Shown in pieces: positions 1-13,400 of a stretch of 64,000 nt of DNA (its first letter is position 1; each line of letters begins with the position of its first letter). The stretch is taken from positions 10,787,575-10,851,574 of the forward strand of contig OX359250.1 of assembly GCA_947179485.1 (NCBI GenBank), in the 5' to 3' direction. Below the pieces are notes generated by a model. That model made no database searches. It was not told where the DNA came from and saw only the letters and a program-made list of their open reading frames with translations. The translations under genes were made by a program, and so were the position numbers. This DNA is from Allacma fusca. Taxonomy: Eukaryota > Arthropoda > Collembola > Symphypleona > Sminthuridae.

Positions 1-109
1 ATCACTTGTAAAATGATAATTCATTTGTCATTAATGGTCATTATGAGCATAGACATTTTACAATGACATGCCGTTAGATGACATTTGCCCGCGGAAAGTA
101 AGGCACGGG
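1..109 (-). repeat. Inverted copy of the repeat at 42,120-42,228
   Basis: These 109 bases are the exact reverse complement of 42,120-42,228, with no mismatch, and similarity stops sharply after base 109. The copy may continue to the left of the window. It is best read as the end of a second copy of the transposon that starts at 42,120, with its outer end at 109. An alternative is that the CACTT at base 3 is an outer end, which would make the pair terminal inverted repeats of a 42-kb segment. That is unlikely because ordinary host genes lie between. Confidence 0.85.
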
Positions 110-1536
110 AAGATAATTCGTCCAATTTGAGAGACCTGCCTGACAAGCCGAATCCCTAGCATCACATGAGTTAAAGTTGTCTCTGTCGGTTGCTTCCCAA
201 TACGCCTCTTTCAGAAGCTCCTTCTGTCTGTAATAAAACGCATAAAAAATCATAATCTTCACAATTTAACTAAAAACAAAAGCAGGAGCAAAACTAATAC
301 TTCAAGGACTTCAATTCAAATACAGTCTCAAAATTACCTACACTACAATCAATCCCTGTAAAGAACTAAAGAGTACTGCAAGTTCCAGACCAAGTCGAGC
401 GCTTACAGCGTAATCAAAATACGCATGTACATTTATTTGCATGATCATCCCGTACTTACACACACAGCTATTTATAAAATCTTCACGCAGCACAATTGAT
501 TTTTTCTTTTTATTATAAACAAGAAGCTAACTGAAAGTTCAAACAACAACCTCAGCTTTTCCTGTCTTAAAATTCTACCCCATATCTAACAGCATTTTTG
601 CAGATATTATTAATGATATAATTACTCAAATCAATCAAATCTACATTTTAAATAAGGACGCAAAGTGAAATTAATTATTAATAGTATAAAATTACGTAAG
701 GGTAAAAAGTTTGCTTTTCTATAATAGTAATTTCCTTTATCAGCGTTTCATTTGTTCTTTCAGAGTTATAAGAGGTCAAAGGTTGTTCCACGCATCTATT
801 GAGTTTTAGCGGGTGTAAATTGTAGTGGAGCCACGCCCTTAGAATTCTATGGAATTCTTAATCTACATTATTTATTATTATTGATTAATGTCATATACAA
901 GTATATATATATTTTTTGAAATTTAGCAAAAATTATTAATTGTGCTCATGACCACTGTTTTGAAAAAATGAGTCTACCGCAGGAGCCTTCGTACAGGAAA
1001 GGTCAGACGCCATATGCATTCACTGAGGAACCGTTCCTGACTTTGTTATGGAACGAGATTTCCGCTCCTGACGTATAATGACTTTAGCATAGAGCAGAGC
1101 CATAATAGGCTCGAATATTCAAAGCTTCAGAAGATGGTTCTGTTTTGGTCTGGGTTTGAAATTGTGTGAGGCTCTCAATTGGTGTCTAAGAAGAACATAG
1201 CCCTTCACGTAGTTCACATCATAGTACTAGCTAGCACATGCATTGCTATAACATGCAGTAGGCACGGCTTAGGATTGTGGCTCACATAAGTATATTTTAA
1301 TCATTGATTATTATTATTCAGCATAGATGAGCAGTGGAGTAAAGGAGAATTTAATCAGTGCACGTTCCCCCTAAGAATTATCTCGGTTTTAAAAAATTTA
1401 CTACCTGCTCATAATTTGTTGACGAGAATTATTACATAAAGGTTTCGAGAAAGTTTTAGTAATCGAGGCTTTAGTTTGGAGGATTCAGGAATTTTCGGGG
1501 GATTTTAAATTTTTGTCAACTCTTAAAAAAAGCATA
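110..1536. other. Intergenic, upstream of PDHX
   Basis: AT-rich sequence with no supported gene. It should hold the PDHX promoter and 5' untranslated region, but I see no convincing core promoter. The short open frames here show no splice context or codon pattern that I trust. Confidence 0.5.
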
Positions 1537-3849
1537 ATGGCCACTCGTATTTATAGAACTTTATCTAAATCCTTATGGAAGTTTTCATTCTATAACCATT
1601 CGCAACTTTTAATGCCGGTTCAAATTACTCAAAGGCTATCATCGCAGTTGAACAAGAATTTCCATACATCGAGGTGCTTGGAAGGTGAGAGATTGTATTT
1701 GGTTGAAGGAATTTTGTGTGTTGTTAAAAAATAAGGAAGTTTGAAAAATGTTCTTGATGGAGTTCCCCGTGTGAGGATAAATTATAAAGGGATTAGAAAT
1801 GTTAATTTGTTTGTGGTTAGTTGAATGACTTTAGATAATGGAAGGTTTTTCCTTGTTTCAGATGTTCAGGAAGTTAAGATGCCGTCTTTGTCGCCAACAA
1901 TGACAGAGGGGACGATAGTAAAGTGGATGAAGAAGGAGGGTGAGGCTGTGGCAGCTGGAGATGTATTGTGTGAAATCCAGACGGATAAAGCTGTCGTATC
2001 TTTAGAATTCGATGATGAAGGCATACTAGCCAAAATTTTGGTAGGATTGTAAAAGCTTGTATTTATGTACTTACTTTTGGTGTTGGGGTGAGTACTGAAA
2101 TGGTAATTGTAATTAGTGGATTTTGTGGGTTTTTCCGCTAAATAGATGCCTGAGAACTCATCGGATGTGAAAGTAGGGACGTTGATAGCTCTTATGGTTG
2201 GGGAAGGAGAGGATTGGAAAAATGTGGAGGTTCCTAAAGGTGCTCAACAGCCGGAGAAGTCTGCAGAGAAGCAAGGATCTGATCAACCGAGAGCTTCTAA
2301 GCCTTCAGTTTCATCAGGAGGTAGTCATGGGTCGTCTCCCGGTTTAATAGGGCCGGCTGTGAAATCTTTATTAACGCATTATGGCTTAAAACCATCGGAA
2401 ATTCAAGCGTCCGGTCCTAAAGGAGTCATTTTGAAAGGCGATGTCCTTCGCTTGGTCAGTGACAGGAAATTGCAACCACTCAAACATGGTAAAATAGGCT
2501 TTGATTATAAGTATTATTTTCTGGTTTGTTAATGACATTAAGAAAGTGCTTGTTGTGGACCAATAGATGTATCACCACCAAAAAGTGAAGCCCCTTCCGG
2601 AAAGACTGGTTCACGTCCGGTAAAGAAGATTCCTGCCTCCACTCCAACCGATATTGAAGTGACTAGCATGAGAAGAACCATTGCGAAACGATTACTTCAA
2701 TCAAAAGTATGTTTTTTTTATATATTTTCTTTACTTCTGATTCATAATTACTTATTCATTGTGGTGAAATTTGTTTCCTAGTCGACCATCCCTCATGCAT
2801 ATTCTGTTGCAAACTGCAGTATTGACAGGATTATGAAACTTAGAAAGGAATTGCAATCAATAGGAGTCAAAGTATCCGTTAATGACTTCATTATTAAGGT
2901 GGTTGGAAACGCATTGTCGAAGTCTCCAGCCATAAACGTTGCTTGGGAAGCTTCTACGGTAAGGGCACAGTTATTGATCATTTGTATTGGGCATACTCCT
3001 GAGATTGTGTGATTAAATAAGGGACGCAAATAGTGAATGTGAATATCAATTTTAATCAGAATGGGTAAAAATTCACGTAATTAGTTTGCACAATAAGTTG
3101 TTGTATTTTATTATAATAAGTGCAACGATAATTTGTAAAACATGTAATATTTATCAACATGTAGGTAGTTCAAAAGGGAAGTGTTGACATTTCCGTAGCA
3201 GTAGCTACTGACAATGGATTAATTACTCCCATCGTTACGAACGTCGCAGAACGAGATGTAATCCAGATCTCGGAGCAGGTGAAGCTTTTAGCAGAGAAGG
3301 CCAGGAGCGGGAAGCTTCAGCCACATGAGTTCATGGGTGGTTCTTTTTCGTAAGTTGTATTTAGTATTGTACATTTGTATTTAAGTATAATGTACGTTGT
3401 TGTTATTGTGCAACTAACGAACAATACGTTTCTAATATGTGATCATTTCTTCCAGAATATCTAACTTAGGGATGTTCGGCATTCATCATTTCAGCGCTAT
3501 CATTAATCCACCACAGTGTGCCATTTTGGCTGTGGGCGGAGGCCATACTGCACTAGGTAATAATAGTATTATATTACGCTCATAAATTACATATGATAGT
3601 GTATGTGGAAACATTAACAAATTGGTTGATGTGTTTTCTTTCACGCAAATAATTGCAGGTAAAGATGGTAAACCAATTACTACAGTAGGATTTACTCTCT
3701 CATATGATGGTTCTGCAATAACAGAAGAAGCAGCTGCAAAATTCCTTGCCAATTTGAAACACGAAGTAGAAAATGCGAGTGAAATCTCATTGGGAATATT
3801 CAATTTACAAAGTCGTCTGGAAATGCTAGAAATGGCTGCGCCTAACTGA
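1537..3849 (+). CDS. PDHX: Pyruvate dehydrogenase protein X component (E3-binding protein)
   Basis: Structural, E3-binding subunit of the mitochondrial pyruvate dehydrogenase complex. Eight exons with matching phases: 1537-1684, 1862-2040, 2146-2488, 2567-2706, 2782-2958, 3165-3349, 3456-3556, 3659-3849; 487 residues. The ATG at 1537 opens a basic, Ser-rich mitochondrial presequence. A lipoyl domain follows ([11 protein letters not shown], with the lipoyl lysine in QTDKA), then a peripheral subunit-binding domain (about residues 145-185) and an acyltransferase-fold C-terminal half. The E2 catalytic motif HxxxDG is absent: the matching stretch is [11 protein letters not shown], without the histidine. 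With the PDHX-like [20 protein letters not shown] stretch this favours PDHX over the catalytic E2 (DLAT). It ends 608 bases from the convergent RPP30 gene. Confidence 0.93.
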
Positions 3850-4457
3850 ACGAAAAAAATTAGTTCTGAAAAGTATTTGATGGCTTACCTAGTGATATAA
3901 TGGAAGTAAATAATTATGGAACAAAAATACTTTCGACGCTTTATTTCAGAAATGACGTTTGTTTCTTCTAGTTTATTTCTAGAGCCTTATCCGTTGTTTG
4001 AAGATCAAAGATAACGTTTGACGACGCAGTGTTCAGATTTTTTCGCACGCAATTACTCATTTAGCTTTAGTTGAAATTATATTTTGAAAATCCGAATATC
4101 TAGTCGAAGCCGAAACATTTAAAATACTTGTGAAGTGATGTTATTTGCGGCATGACTATATTCTCCCAATATTGTTCATGGACGAAGTTGTTCATTAATT
4201 GAAAATTCCATAGAGGTGCTGGCAATACCAGCCATATATATATATATATATATTACTGAGCCAGACTAATCAATATAGTGTCTCCTGGAGGTAAAGAAAA
4301 TAAAACAAAGATATATGATATACGCAAAATGAAAACTTTAATTTCGCGTTACCAGCAACCTTTCAAGTATAAAACTTTTATTAAGAACCTTGGGCTAACA
4401 AAATATTAATATATATCACTCCTCCAAACTCTGTGTTCGGTCGCAAAGTTCATGGTT
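3850..4457. other. Convergent intergenic region between PDHX and RPP30
   Basis: Shared 3' flank of two convergent genes. It holds a short hairpin (GCTGG-CAATA-CCAGC at 4218-4232) directly followed by a (TA)n run at 4234-4253. No open frame is supported. Both 3' untranslated regions and polyadenylation sites should lie here. Confidence 0.6.
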
Positions 4458-6248
4458 TTAGATGGCCACATCTGGATCACTTTGATTAAATGGTTTAAAT
4501 GTTACCCACGTTTTACCATGCTTTCGGCTATCTGTTCGAAACAAAGTATACATGTGTGATATGAACATGAACGTGAACAAATACCATCAAATTCATAAGT
4601 AATGGTAATATTTCCAACCTGCATTTTGAACTATGCGAAGAGGATGCTCCCGGACGCTTTGTATCGAGGCTGTTTCGTTTAATCCCAGTATAAAACCACT
4701 AATTGTAAAACAAATTATCACCACAAAATTAAACCAGAATCAACTGGATGTAAAAATATCTTGTTCCTTATTCACCGCAGTACTTACTAAAAAAATTAAG
4801 CAATTTACTCACAATGCGTTCATGTCTTTAGGCGCACGTAATTCTTCTGGTTTGGCAGCTCCACTACTAATTATTATGTTCTGAAAAACAATTTATTACA
4901 TATGACATGACAAGAACATATATATTACCACTAAATAATAAAAAAAATCAAATTGCTCTTTACTTTAATTCTTTTGGTACAAGCATCTTCAAGTAATCTA
5001 TGAGCAGTGTATATCATGTTTTCGCAAGCACTCTCATCATGTAAACCAGCACTGTAAGTTATTTCAAAATAAATCTCCCTGTCCGCTGCCATGGACCCTT
5101 TCTGCCTGCTAATGTTAACTTTCTTCATCCAATATGGTCCTTCCAGGTCAAAACTAATTACATCAAAGGCGAGATGCCTGGCCGTAAGGCAAGCCTATAA
5201 ATGTCAGCAACATCAAAAGCACATTACAACATTTTAATACAACATCCATCAATAATTATTAATTAATTAATTTAAAAGCTTTGATACTGATATTAAATAC
5301 ATTCAACTTACTTGAACAGCGTCCGCATGAACCGGAACCACCCCGATGACATCATACAGAGCACAATTAGCATGCGTAATCTACAAACACAACATTAACC
5401 AGTCTTTAACAATAATACTACTAAAACAGGTAACGAGCTAAAATAATTGAAACAGACCATTTCTAAATAAGATTTAAATCTACCTATCCAAAACTGTTGA
5501 TACTGACCAGGAACAAAAAAAAAAACATTAACTTCTAAACGCATTCCCTGGCTTAACTACTGTAATCCCTCACATGATCCTCAATATTTTAATTTAATTT
5601 AACTGATAATCCAAACTTCCGACGCAAAACTGCTATTACAACTTTATGTAGATCAGACACATCTCCAAAAATTATTGTTAATCTCCTAAGGATCCGGCAT
5701 CCAGGATTCTCTTCCAATAGCTCGTCAATCCATCCATACTCCCCCGGTCGGGGTACTCCAGTCTCAGCATTGTCACTGGCTGTAATTGCATTTGCTGCCA
5801 CTGTCCCGGAATCCCTCTTCTCGAATTTCCGTTTCTTCCCAATTTTTCCAGTAGCTGTTGCCACACACTCTCTCGCAACCACAATTGTATTTATGGCCAA
5901 AATCTTATAACCCACTGTAAATAAATAATAAATCAATTAAAATAAATTTTGGCACAGTCATTCCAAAACTAAAATGTGAATATATTGGGTCTCAACTCAA
6001 TACTACTAGTTGGTTCCGAACTAATTGATTTGTATCCCTTACAATTACAACAGGTAATTATACAAAAGGAATTCAACAAATATGAATATTTTTTTAAAAA
6101 CCTAAATCAACTTTCCTTAATGAATTATTTACAAATAAATTAACCAAATAATAATTTTGATTTACTCACACTGGAAAGCTTTAGCACAAACTTGTTGACA
6201 ATTTACACTGGTTGGGATATTCAAGTCACAATAATCCTTTTTATTCAT
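4458..6248 (-). CDS. RPP30: Ribonuclease P/MRP protein subunit p30
   Basis: Protein subunit of nuclear RNase P and RNase MRP, which trim the 5' end of tRNA precursors and process rRNA; the family has a TIM-barrel (PHP-like) fold. Seven exons on the minus strand: 6248-6170, 5914-5643, 5380-5312, 5194-4964, 4880-4813, 4698-4619, 4531-4458; phases agree and give 290 residues against about 268 in human. Recognised by the N-terminal LGYKILAINTIV, then RILRRLTIIFGD, CALYDVIGVVP, the YFEITYSAGL strand and NIIISSGAAKPEELRAP. The insert rich in Lys, Ala and Gly in exon 2 (after AINTIVVARE) is longer than usual. It shares an 879-bp divergent promoter region with the next gene. Confidence 0.93.
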
Positions 6249-7127
6249 AATAAATTAAATCCTCTACTGACAGTAGATAACAAATTGTGGTCGTATTAAT
6301 ACTTATTCCCATAAATTATTTTAAAGATCCTTCGTTTTGAAAATATGTATTATTTTTAAATAATTTAAATAATTTGAGTGCCCTCACATATCCCCACGCA
6401 CCTTCTTCCTCTTGATTCCATTTGAAACTAACCATGTGCTTTGCAGCAAAAGACCTCCCGCCGATATCCCGCACTCGTCGAATGTACTCAGCCGACATTC
6501 CACGGAGCATACAGTAAGCTCTTGCCATCACAGTCCCAGTCCTTCATTTATTTTTTTACTTTCGTTCATGACCCACCAGATTCGGCTCACGAAACTTTTG
6601 AAAAAACTTGGAAATTTAAATTTTGAGAGTCAAAGTAGTAAAAACTATCGTCATAAAAAAGTGTCAGGGTTCATTGAGTGAGATCTGGACTCTGAGTTTT
6701 AAAAATTACATATGCAATGCTAGATTCTTGGTAACTTGGTAACTTACGACAAACGAACTTCTGGCGTTCCCCATTTGGTTACATTTATGAAAACATTTAG
6801 TTGGTTAATTTGGAAATATTTGAATGAATGGCAATTTTTAATAGTTTTCAAAATTAAATAAAAATTTTGTTATCAATGAGTCTTTTCTTTCTGTATGAAA
6901 CTGTATCGGACCCGTAATTCCCGATTTCTTACTCCTGAAATGCCGGTCAATTCAGTTGGAAATTGACAAAAACATTTTCTACGGGAATTTTTTTATGGGT
7001 GGGTGGCAAAGCTAGAAGTAGCATTAGAGCACCGTTTGATTTTTATAACCTGGAGTTATCTACTTTAGTAACTTGTTTTCATCTTAAAATCGTGAGAAAA
7101 GAGTATTTCAAGAGTTTAAGATTAAAA
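6249..7127. promoter_or_regulatory. Divergent promoter region of RPP30 and the HYDIN-cyclophilin gene
   Basis: An 879-bp gap between the start codons of two head-to-head genes. It must contain both promoters unless upstream non-coding exons exist. I see no clear TATA or initiator element. Open frames at 6316-6681 on both strands are short and unsupported. Confidence 0.45.
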
Positions 7128-10100
7128 ATGAATTTAAATGAAGTAATGAAAGCTCTCATCCTGAAACATGGCTCATATCCGGCAGTAAAACTCTTTTGGG
7201 AGTGTCAATTACCTTTAGAACCGGACCAACTTCCTCTGGTAAGTCAAAGTAATAAGCCCTTGGGAAAATGCAGTTAAATAAATAATAATATGTACAATGG
7301 GAAATAAACACCCATTGGTTATAATAAAATTGTACAAATTGTACCCTTCGTCCCAAATGCATCTTCAAAATGTAATACGATTCTAGATGAGCCCCTCACA
7401 CTACATCAAGGAATTATCATTGACTACAGAGGAGCGGTTAAATTTATTATGCCATCAGCAAAAGAAATTGGAGTTTTGGGGTTGTGGATCAGAATTGACT
7501 GTCGTCCCTGCTATTATTGTCTTTCAAAATTATGAACCATCGAAAGATTACTCCGTGACAATTTCTATAAGGAATATCAGTGGGGTAATGGGCGGATTGT
7601 GATATAAAAATAATTAATTACGGAATCCCATGAAGTACAACTTACATGTTTAGACCATTTTGAATAGCAAGTAAGTTAATCATTTCAGAGGATGCAAAAA
7701 GTAACCATCTTAATGGAGGAAACTGATGAATTCAGTTTTGACAAGAATACCAGTCAAATCACGAGGATAGCTTCGGGGATGATCTTCAAACCAACTATCA
7801 ATTTCCATCCTCATGAAGACCGGGATATATTTCAGAAACTGATAATTATGACAAAACAGAATAGATTTGCGATCCCAATTTTAGGTGTACTTTTACAATA
7901 TGTCACAAAAGCAATTTTTTGCATAGAATAATAAGATTTAACTCATTTAACAAACTCTAAACACCCCCCAAGGTATTGGAGGTAAAGGCATTCTGAATCC
8001 TCCGGATGTGATTGACTTTCTCACAGTCCCTGTCAAATGTCTCAAAACTCGTCTGATTACTACAACGAATATTGGGACACGAGTTGCTAGGTTTCTACTC
8101 ACCACGACCGGGTAAGCCCCACTAATACAATGGACTATAACATGTGTAACAAATTAATTCTATACAATTGCTCCTATCCTCGCTCGGTTCTAATAATTGT
8201 AAGTAGCATGATGTGCTATTGCATTGCTGAGAATTTTAGCATAAGTAACTTACAATTTTTAGAGGCATTAATTCACATACTTTCTCCCACTAATTTCTTC
8301 CATGACTTCAGCCCTTTCTGCGTAGCGCCAGAAAGAGGTGTTGTAAATCCAAAAGAAAGTTTCTCTATGGAAGTTTCCTTCCATTCTCCGACTACCCATA
8401 GTACACAAGGGAAGCTGATCATTCATTATGAAAATGGTAATTTCTCCACGTCCGGGCTTTCTAGCTGAATAAAAGAAAGTTTTACAGATTCAAGGACATT
8501 TTTATAAATATTCAAAAGTATCTATCTACTTTTTCGAAAAATATTTTTTGGGAGCAGGGGAGCAAGTCACAGTTGTTCTTAAAGCTGAAGCAATTAATTG
8601 TTGCATGTATATCTCACCACCGAAGGTAACATTCTACGACACATATATAGGATTGCGTACTCAAGCTTCGGTAGAAATTGTCAACGGAACATCTGCTGTA
8701 GCCACATTTAAATGGTACCAACATCCGTCCCTTGCTGCAGCTGTATTGGCCAAACAAAAACAGAAACAGTATATTAAGTATGTTTAAAATGATTCATTGA
8801 AGACTCCCTGACTGTGGCAATTATTTGAACCAGTTTACCCCATCTGTTTTGTCACGAGAGAAAGCATACTTTCACTCTAGCATGTAAACCCTATTATGTT
8901 TGTAGATCCGACCGACATAACCATTACTCCCTTGGCAGGCAAAATGCGGGTAGCGAAGCTGCGAGGTTAGGAGAGCCAAGTGTGATATGTATTAACTGTG
9001 AGACCCCTCTTCTTAGAGCTGAGGAAGCAGCATCTGTAGATCTATTTTTCCCTGCCGAGGATTTTTTGATTGAACCTGTTGTAAGTAATTACACCAGAAT
9101 TTTTTTTTATATTTTATATTATATGAATTTACAAGGAAGGAATCTAAGTATGAAAACGTTTTAGTACTCAAAAAAAAATTTCACTTGTCAAACATGGTTT
9201 GTATAATTAGTTAAGTAGATGTTTCAAACGAGACCTTAATGCAACTAAATATCTTCAGATTTAAATTTTTAGTGCGGAGAGGTGCAACCATTTTCAAGTA
9301 AAGAATGCTTCATTTTCTTCACACCGTACCAACCAATGCAGTACGATACGGAAGCCTTCTGTGACCTCACTGGTCAGGAGAACCGACTGACCTTATCTCT
9401 TGTGGGGAACGGCATCAAGCCCAAGTTTACTTTTGGCTTCGACGAAAACTTCATACCGTTACCACTGGCCGGAGGGCATTCTAATAAAGTAGAGATAAAT
9501 GAGTAATATGGAGACATTTTAATGTACATAAACCCGAAACTGACTGCTTATATTTTTCAGTCAGAAACAGTTACGGAAGAAATTACTGTAAAAGTTTCCA
9601 TTGCGGATGTGCCAGCTGGGGATTTTAAGATTGCACTTTTTGGAAAGGCGGTTCCTAATACCGTCCGGAACTTCAAAACTATTTGTACTGATGGAATCGG
9701 ATCGAAAACCTATATTGGATGCAGATTTCATCGAATTATAAAGGATTTCATGATCCAAGGTATGAGATCTTCGTGGTTTATGTTGGTATCAAAAGTGTGA
9801 AAAACCAAAACTTCAAGTGAGAGCATCCCTCAGCAAGTTTGGGGTGTAAAAAAATTGAAAACGTTTAATTTTCTCTAGGAGGAGATATTGTCTCTGGGGA
9901 TGGAACAGGGTCAACTAGTGTTTTCGGAATATATTTTGATGATGGTAAGTTGCATATTCAAGGGAACCGTAGATACTTAAATTAATACATACTTTCCCTG
10001 ATCGTCAAATAGGTGCGTACATATCATTCTCAACTTAATTCCTTGTTCCTGTACTTTTTGCAGAAAATTTCCATATCAAACACACTGGACCAGGATTTGT

Positions 10101-10466
10101 GAGTATGGCTAATTCAGGACCTAATACCAATGGCTGCCAATTTTTCATAACTACTGACGCTACTCCCTGGTTAGACGGACATCATGTGGTGTTTGGTAAA
10201 GTAAGTTTTTCTACATGATGTAGATTTTTCGCTTGCATACATAACCTCTACTCATTCTTATAACGCATTTCCTTAAAAAATCAGTTTTTTGACTCGTTTA
10301 AACTGTTTGTAAACTCTAGGTCGTTGATGGCTTAAACTTGATAAAAACAATTGAAAAACTTCCTGTCACTGACAATAACCGACCCATTTCGGATGTGGTA
10401 ATTACTGAGTGCAAGGCCCAGATGCTCACAAAAACTTATGACCTTCAGCTCGATAGCAAAGATTAA
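7128..10466 (+). CDS. HYDIN N-terminal region fused to a cyclophilin-type peptidyl-prolyl isomerase
   Basis: Twelve exons join in phase: 7128-7238, 7387-7584, 7689-7884, 7973-8111, 8312-8436, 8558-8777, 8906-9080, 9273-9488, 9561-9759, 9879-9944, 10064-10200, 10320-10466; about 642 residues. Residues about 1-430 follow the N-terminus of HYDIN, the central-pair protein of motile axonemes: LTTEERL, then ASH/MSP-like beta domains ([75 protein letters not shown]). The remaining ~210 residues form a cyclophilin with its active-site residues present: Arg in FHRI, FMIQGGD, the NGCQFFIT glutamine, the WLDG tryptophan and the HHVVFG histidine. The joining intron (9489-9560, 72 bp) ends in a strong TTTTTCAG acceptor. 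Alternative: a separate cyclophilin starting at the ATG at 9522, which is in frame through that intron. HYDIN is normally about 5,000 residues, so its remainder is absent here. Confidence 0.8.
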
Positions 10467-13400
10467 TAGTCATTTCGTTAAGTTATACTGAAATGTTCAT
10501 GTGTGAAATACGTCAGTGAGATCATTTTGAACATAGATCATAAATCATAATTATTATATTGTTACTCCTACTTCTTCATCCTAAGTGCATCCTGAAGCCC
10601 AGCTCTGGGCTGCTGGGAGTTTGGATCTTCTTCTCCTTCCTCCTACTCCGTACTCTATTTGAATTAATTGTCTGAGCTCTTCTATTTTAGTCTTAATTCA
10701 TCCGAGCTTTAATGGTTCCTTTCACACTATACTTCCACATTTTTATTAACTACTATTATAAATAGTTGTGCTAAATATAAAAACAAGAAGGTGGCTACAA
10801 AACATAATTCTGTAGGGGTAGTCATATATTTCTTCTGGAAGGCAATTCTGGATTTATTGCTTTCAGGAAAATTCACACTATAAGAACTCCGCTGAAAGGA
10901 GTAAAATTTGGAACTTCCAATTGAATGCTCTTACCTTACAAGGAGAAAAAATAAAATTTTGGCAAATCGAAACTTGCCAAATATAAATGCTCTTATAAAA
11001 AGGGGTCGCAAATCTAGTGGGCATATGAGGGCACTATTTCATGCTCTTGATATGATACATTGAAGGTTCCATATAATTAAACAAATAGATACTTTTATCT
11101 GCAGAGTGCATGAGCATCTGGTATTTATTGTCTTGACTTTTCGCTGTGTATCAGAGTTTTGACGAGAGCATTATTATAACCCGAGTATATAAGTTACACG
11201 TTTGTAACGTGGTAACACATAAGTCACACATAAGTAACGTTTACTCCCTATTAAGCTAATTTCTCAGCATGGGGATTGTCGAATAGCCGTTATAATGTAG
11301 AAAGCTGCTTGAACAGTTGTGAATTAATTTCCGCTTGCATGAACTACAAATGTATGGTCAACACTCGCCGTAGATGAGATTCTGAATCAGGAAGAATAAT
11401 TGACTAATTTAGCTTTGTATCTCGTAATTATACCGAATGAATGCAATTGAAAAACTTGCTCATCCCATAGTTTTGAATACATGAGTTTATAGCTAATTAG
11501 AAATTACACTCCAGCTCAGTGCTCCTAATGTTACAAAATTCGGAGTAAGATGCCCTCGGACATATTTACCTAAATATAGGAGCTGAATAATTTTATGCAC
11601 TTGCGGAAGAATAGGGAGTTCATGTCATCCTACTATTTAGAGAAGTCTCCTGAGACCTCTTGTCCTCCAAAACTCTCACTATTATCGACTTGCCTGCCTT
11701 ACTTTGTGTTAGAAATTGTTCAATTAAGTAATCATCTGCGAGCATGTCACGTCTCCCCATCACACATTTTATTACCTCATCCCGCCAACTTGCAATTTAT
11801 TGCTTCATCCAACGACCATCGCATTTTACTCCCTCAACCCGCCATATGGCTTCAGACTGGCTCCGCATTTTATTGAAGCTCATATAATGATTTGCAGTCA
11901 ATTTAAGGCTCTAAAATTATAAGACATCATAAGCTCGTTATGCAGATTCATATTTGATCAAATTCATATTTCAGTTTTAATGTCCATTGACGAAGTCCTT
12001 TTAAACATATTCCTATTTTACGCAATGCTAATTTTTGACAATTATTAACAACAGTACTAAGAAGTACATTCCACGACAGTGTATTGGTCACAGTCGTGAA
12101 CTTCGATATATCAGCTGATACTGTCCTTTTGTATTCTTTGTGAGAAGTAGCTGTGAAAAATGCATACGCTTTTATCCAGTTCCAGGCTCCAGGTTCCGAC
12201 CATTAATTACGCCAAAATTTAATTATTTTTATCAAATCAAAAACTAGTATAACCAGTGACCAAGGAGCTTTCCCCCGACATTTTTCTTGCTCTGCTGCAG
12301 CGTATAAAATTAATGCGGGGTGAAACAGTGATTTCCCCAAATTGTATCGAGTAGGAATATCAACGTTTTTTTAAATGGAAATAATTACTTTGGAAATAAA
12401 ACTTTTATCCCAATTCAGAAAATACATGGAGAGTCATTTCAAAGGAGATTGGTGTATTGTCATTTTTAACGACGAAGAGAGAGAGAGAGAGAGAGTAATA
12501 AAAATTGGCGTGATTTTTAATTTTATTTTCTGGTATTTCATTTTAGGGTTTTTGAGTGAGATTTTCCATTGCGCAAAATCTTGCATCAGCGATCGCTGCA
12601 TGCGTCCAAGGATGTTTCATACTGCTCAGCGGTCTCAATATAAACTTGTTTGACGAAAGCCCTTTAGATTTCGTCAAACTATATCTTATAAAAAAATTCA
12701 GAGTAAACAAGTTCATGAATGACGAATTTCCCCTTTAAAAAACATGAATTTATCCTATTGAGTTTCCGTTCTAGAGGGTTTAAACAAATTGTGACAAATC
12801 TGGCAGAAAATGTGTTAAAAAGAGGGGAATTATCCTTCTGTCGGCTAAAGGGGGAACAAATTATTGCATCACTGCTTCCAGCGGTCAAAGAAAGGGATGT
12901 CGGTTTTTGTCTGGAAACTTTTTAATTTGTCATATCCAAAATAAAAGTTAAAAAAGTTAATGCTGACGCTCTCCGCGCTGTGCAATTTGTACACGGGCTT
13001 GAAACTTGCAGTAAAGTTGCAGGAAATGAGGCGAGGGAAGAATAATTCCAAAACATGATGGGAGTCTGGAACACTGGTGATAGCTCCTTTCAGTGTATGC
13101 TGCTGATATTGAGGTGAAATAGTTCCCATGTATTTATTCCAAAGTATTTGGCCCTTGGGCCAAATATTTTTCCAGACTTTCCCAAAATCCTATGAGAAGC
13201 ACAAATATTTCCCGACGACACCTACCTGTCACATCGCCAACAAAATTTCCCCTCCAGTTGTCAAGCCACTACCCTTCTCGACAATCTGGCGAGCAAAAAT
13301 TTCCTAGCTTTCCTGCAAATGTCTGAATGAAATTTAAAATCCCAGTCAGCGCACTGAGCCCTCTGAAAGTAACTATCATTGATCCAATAGCTCAACATAG

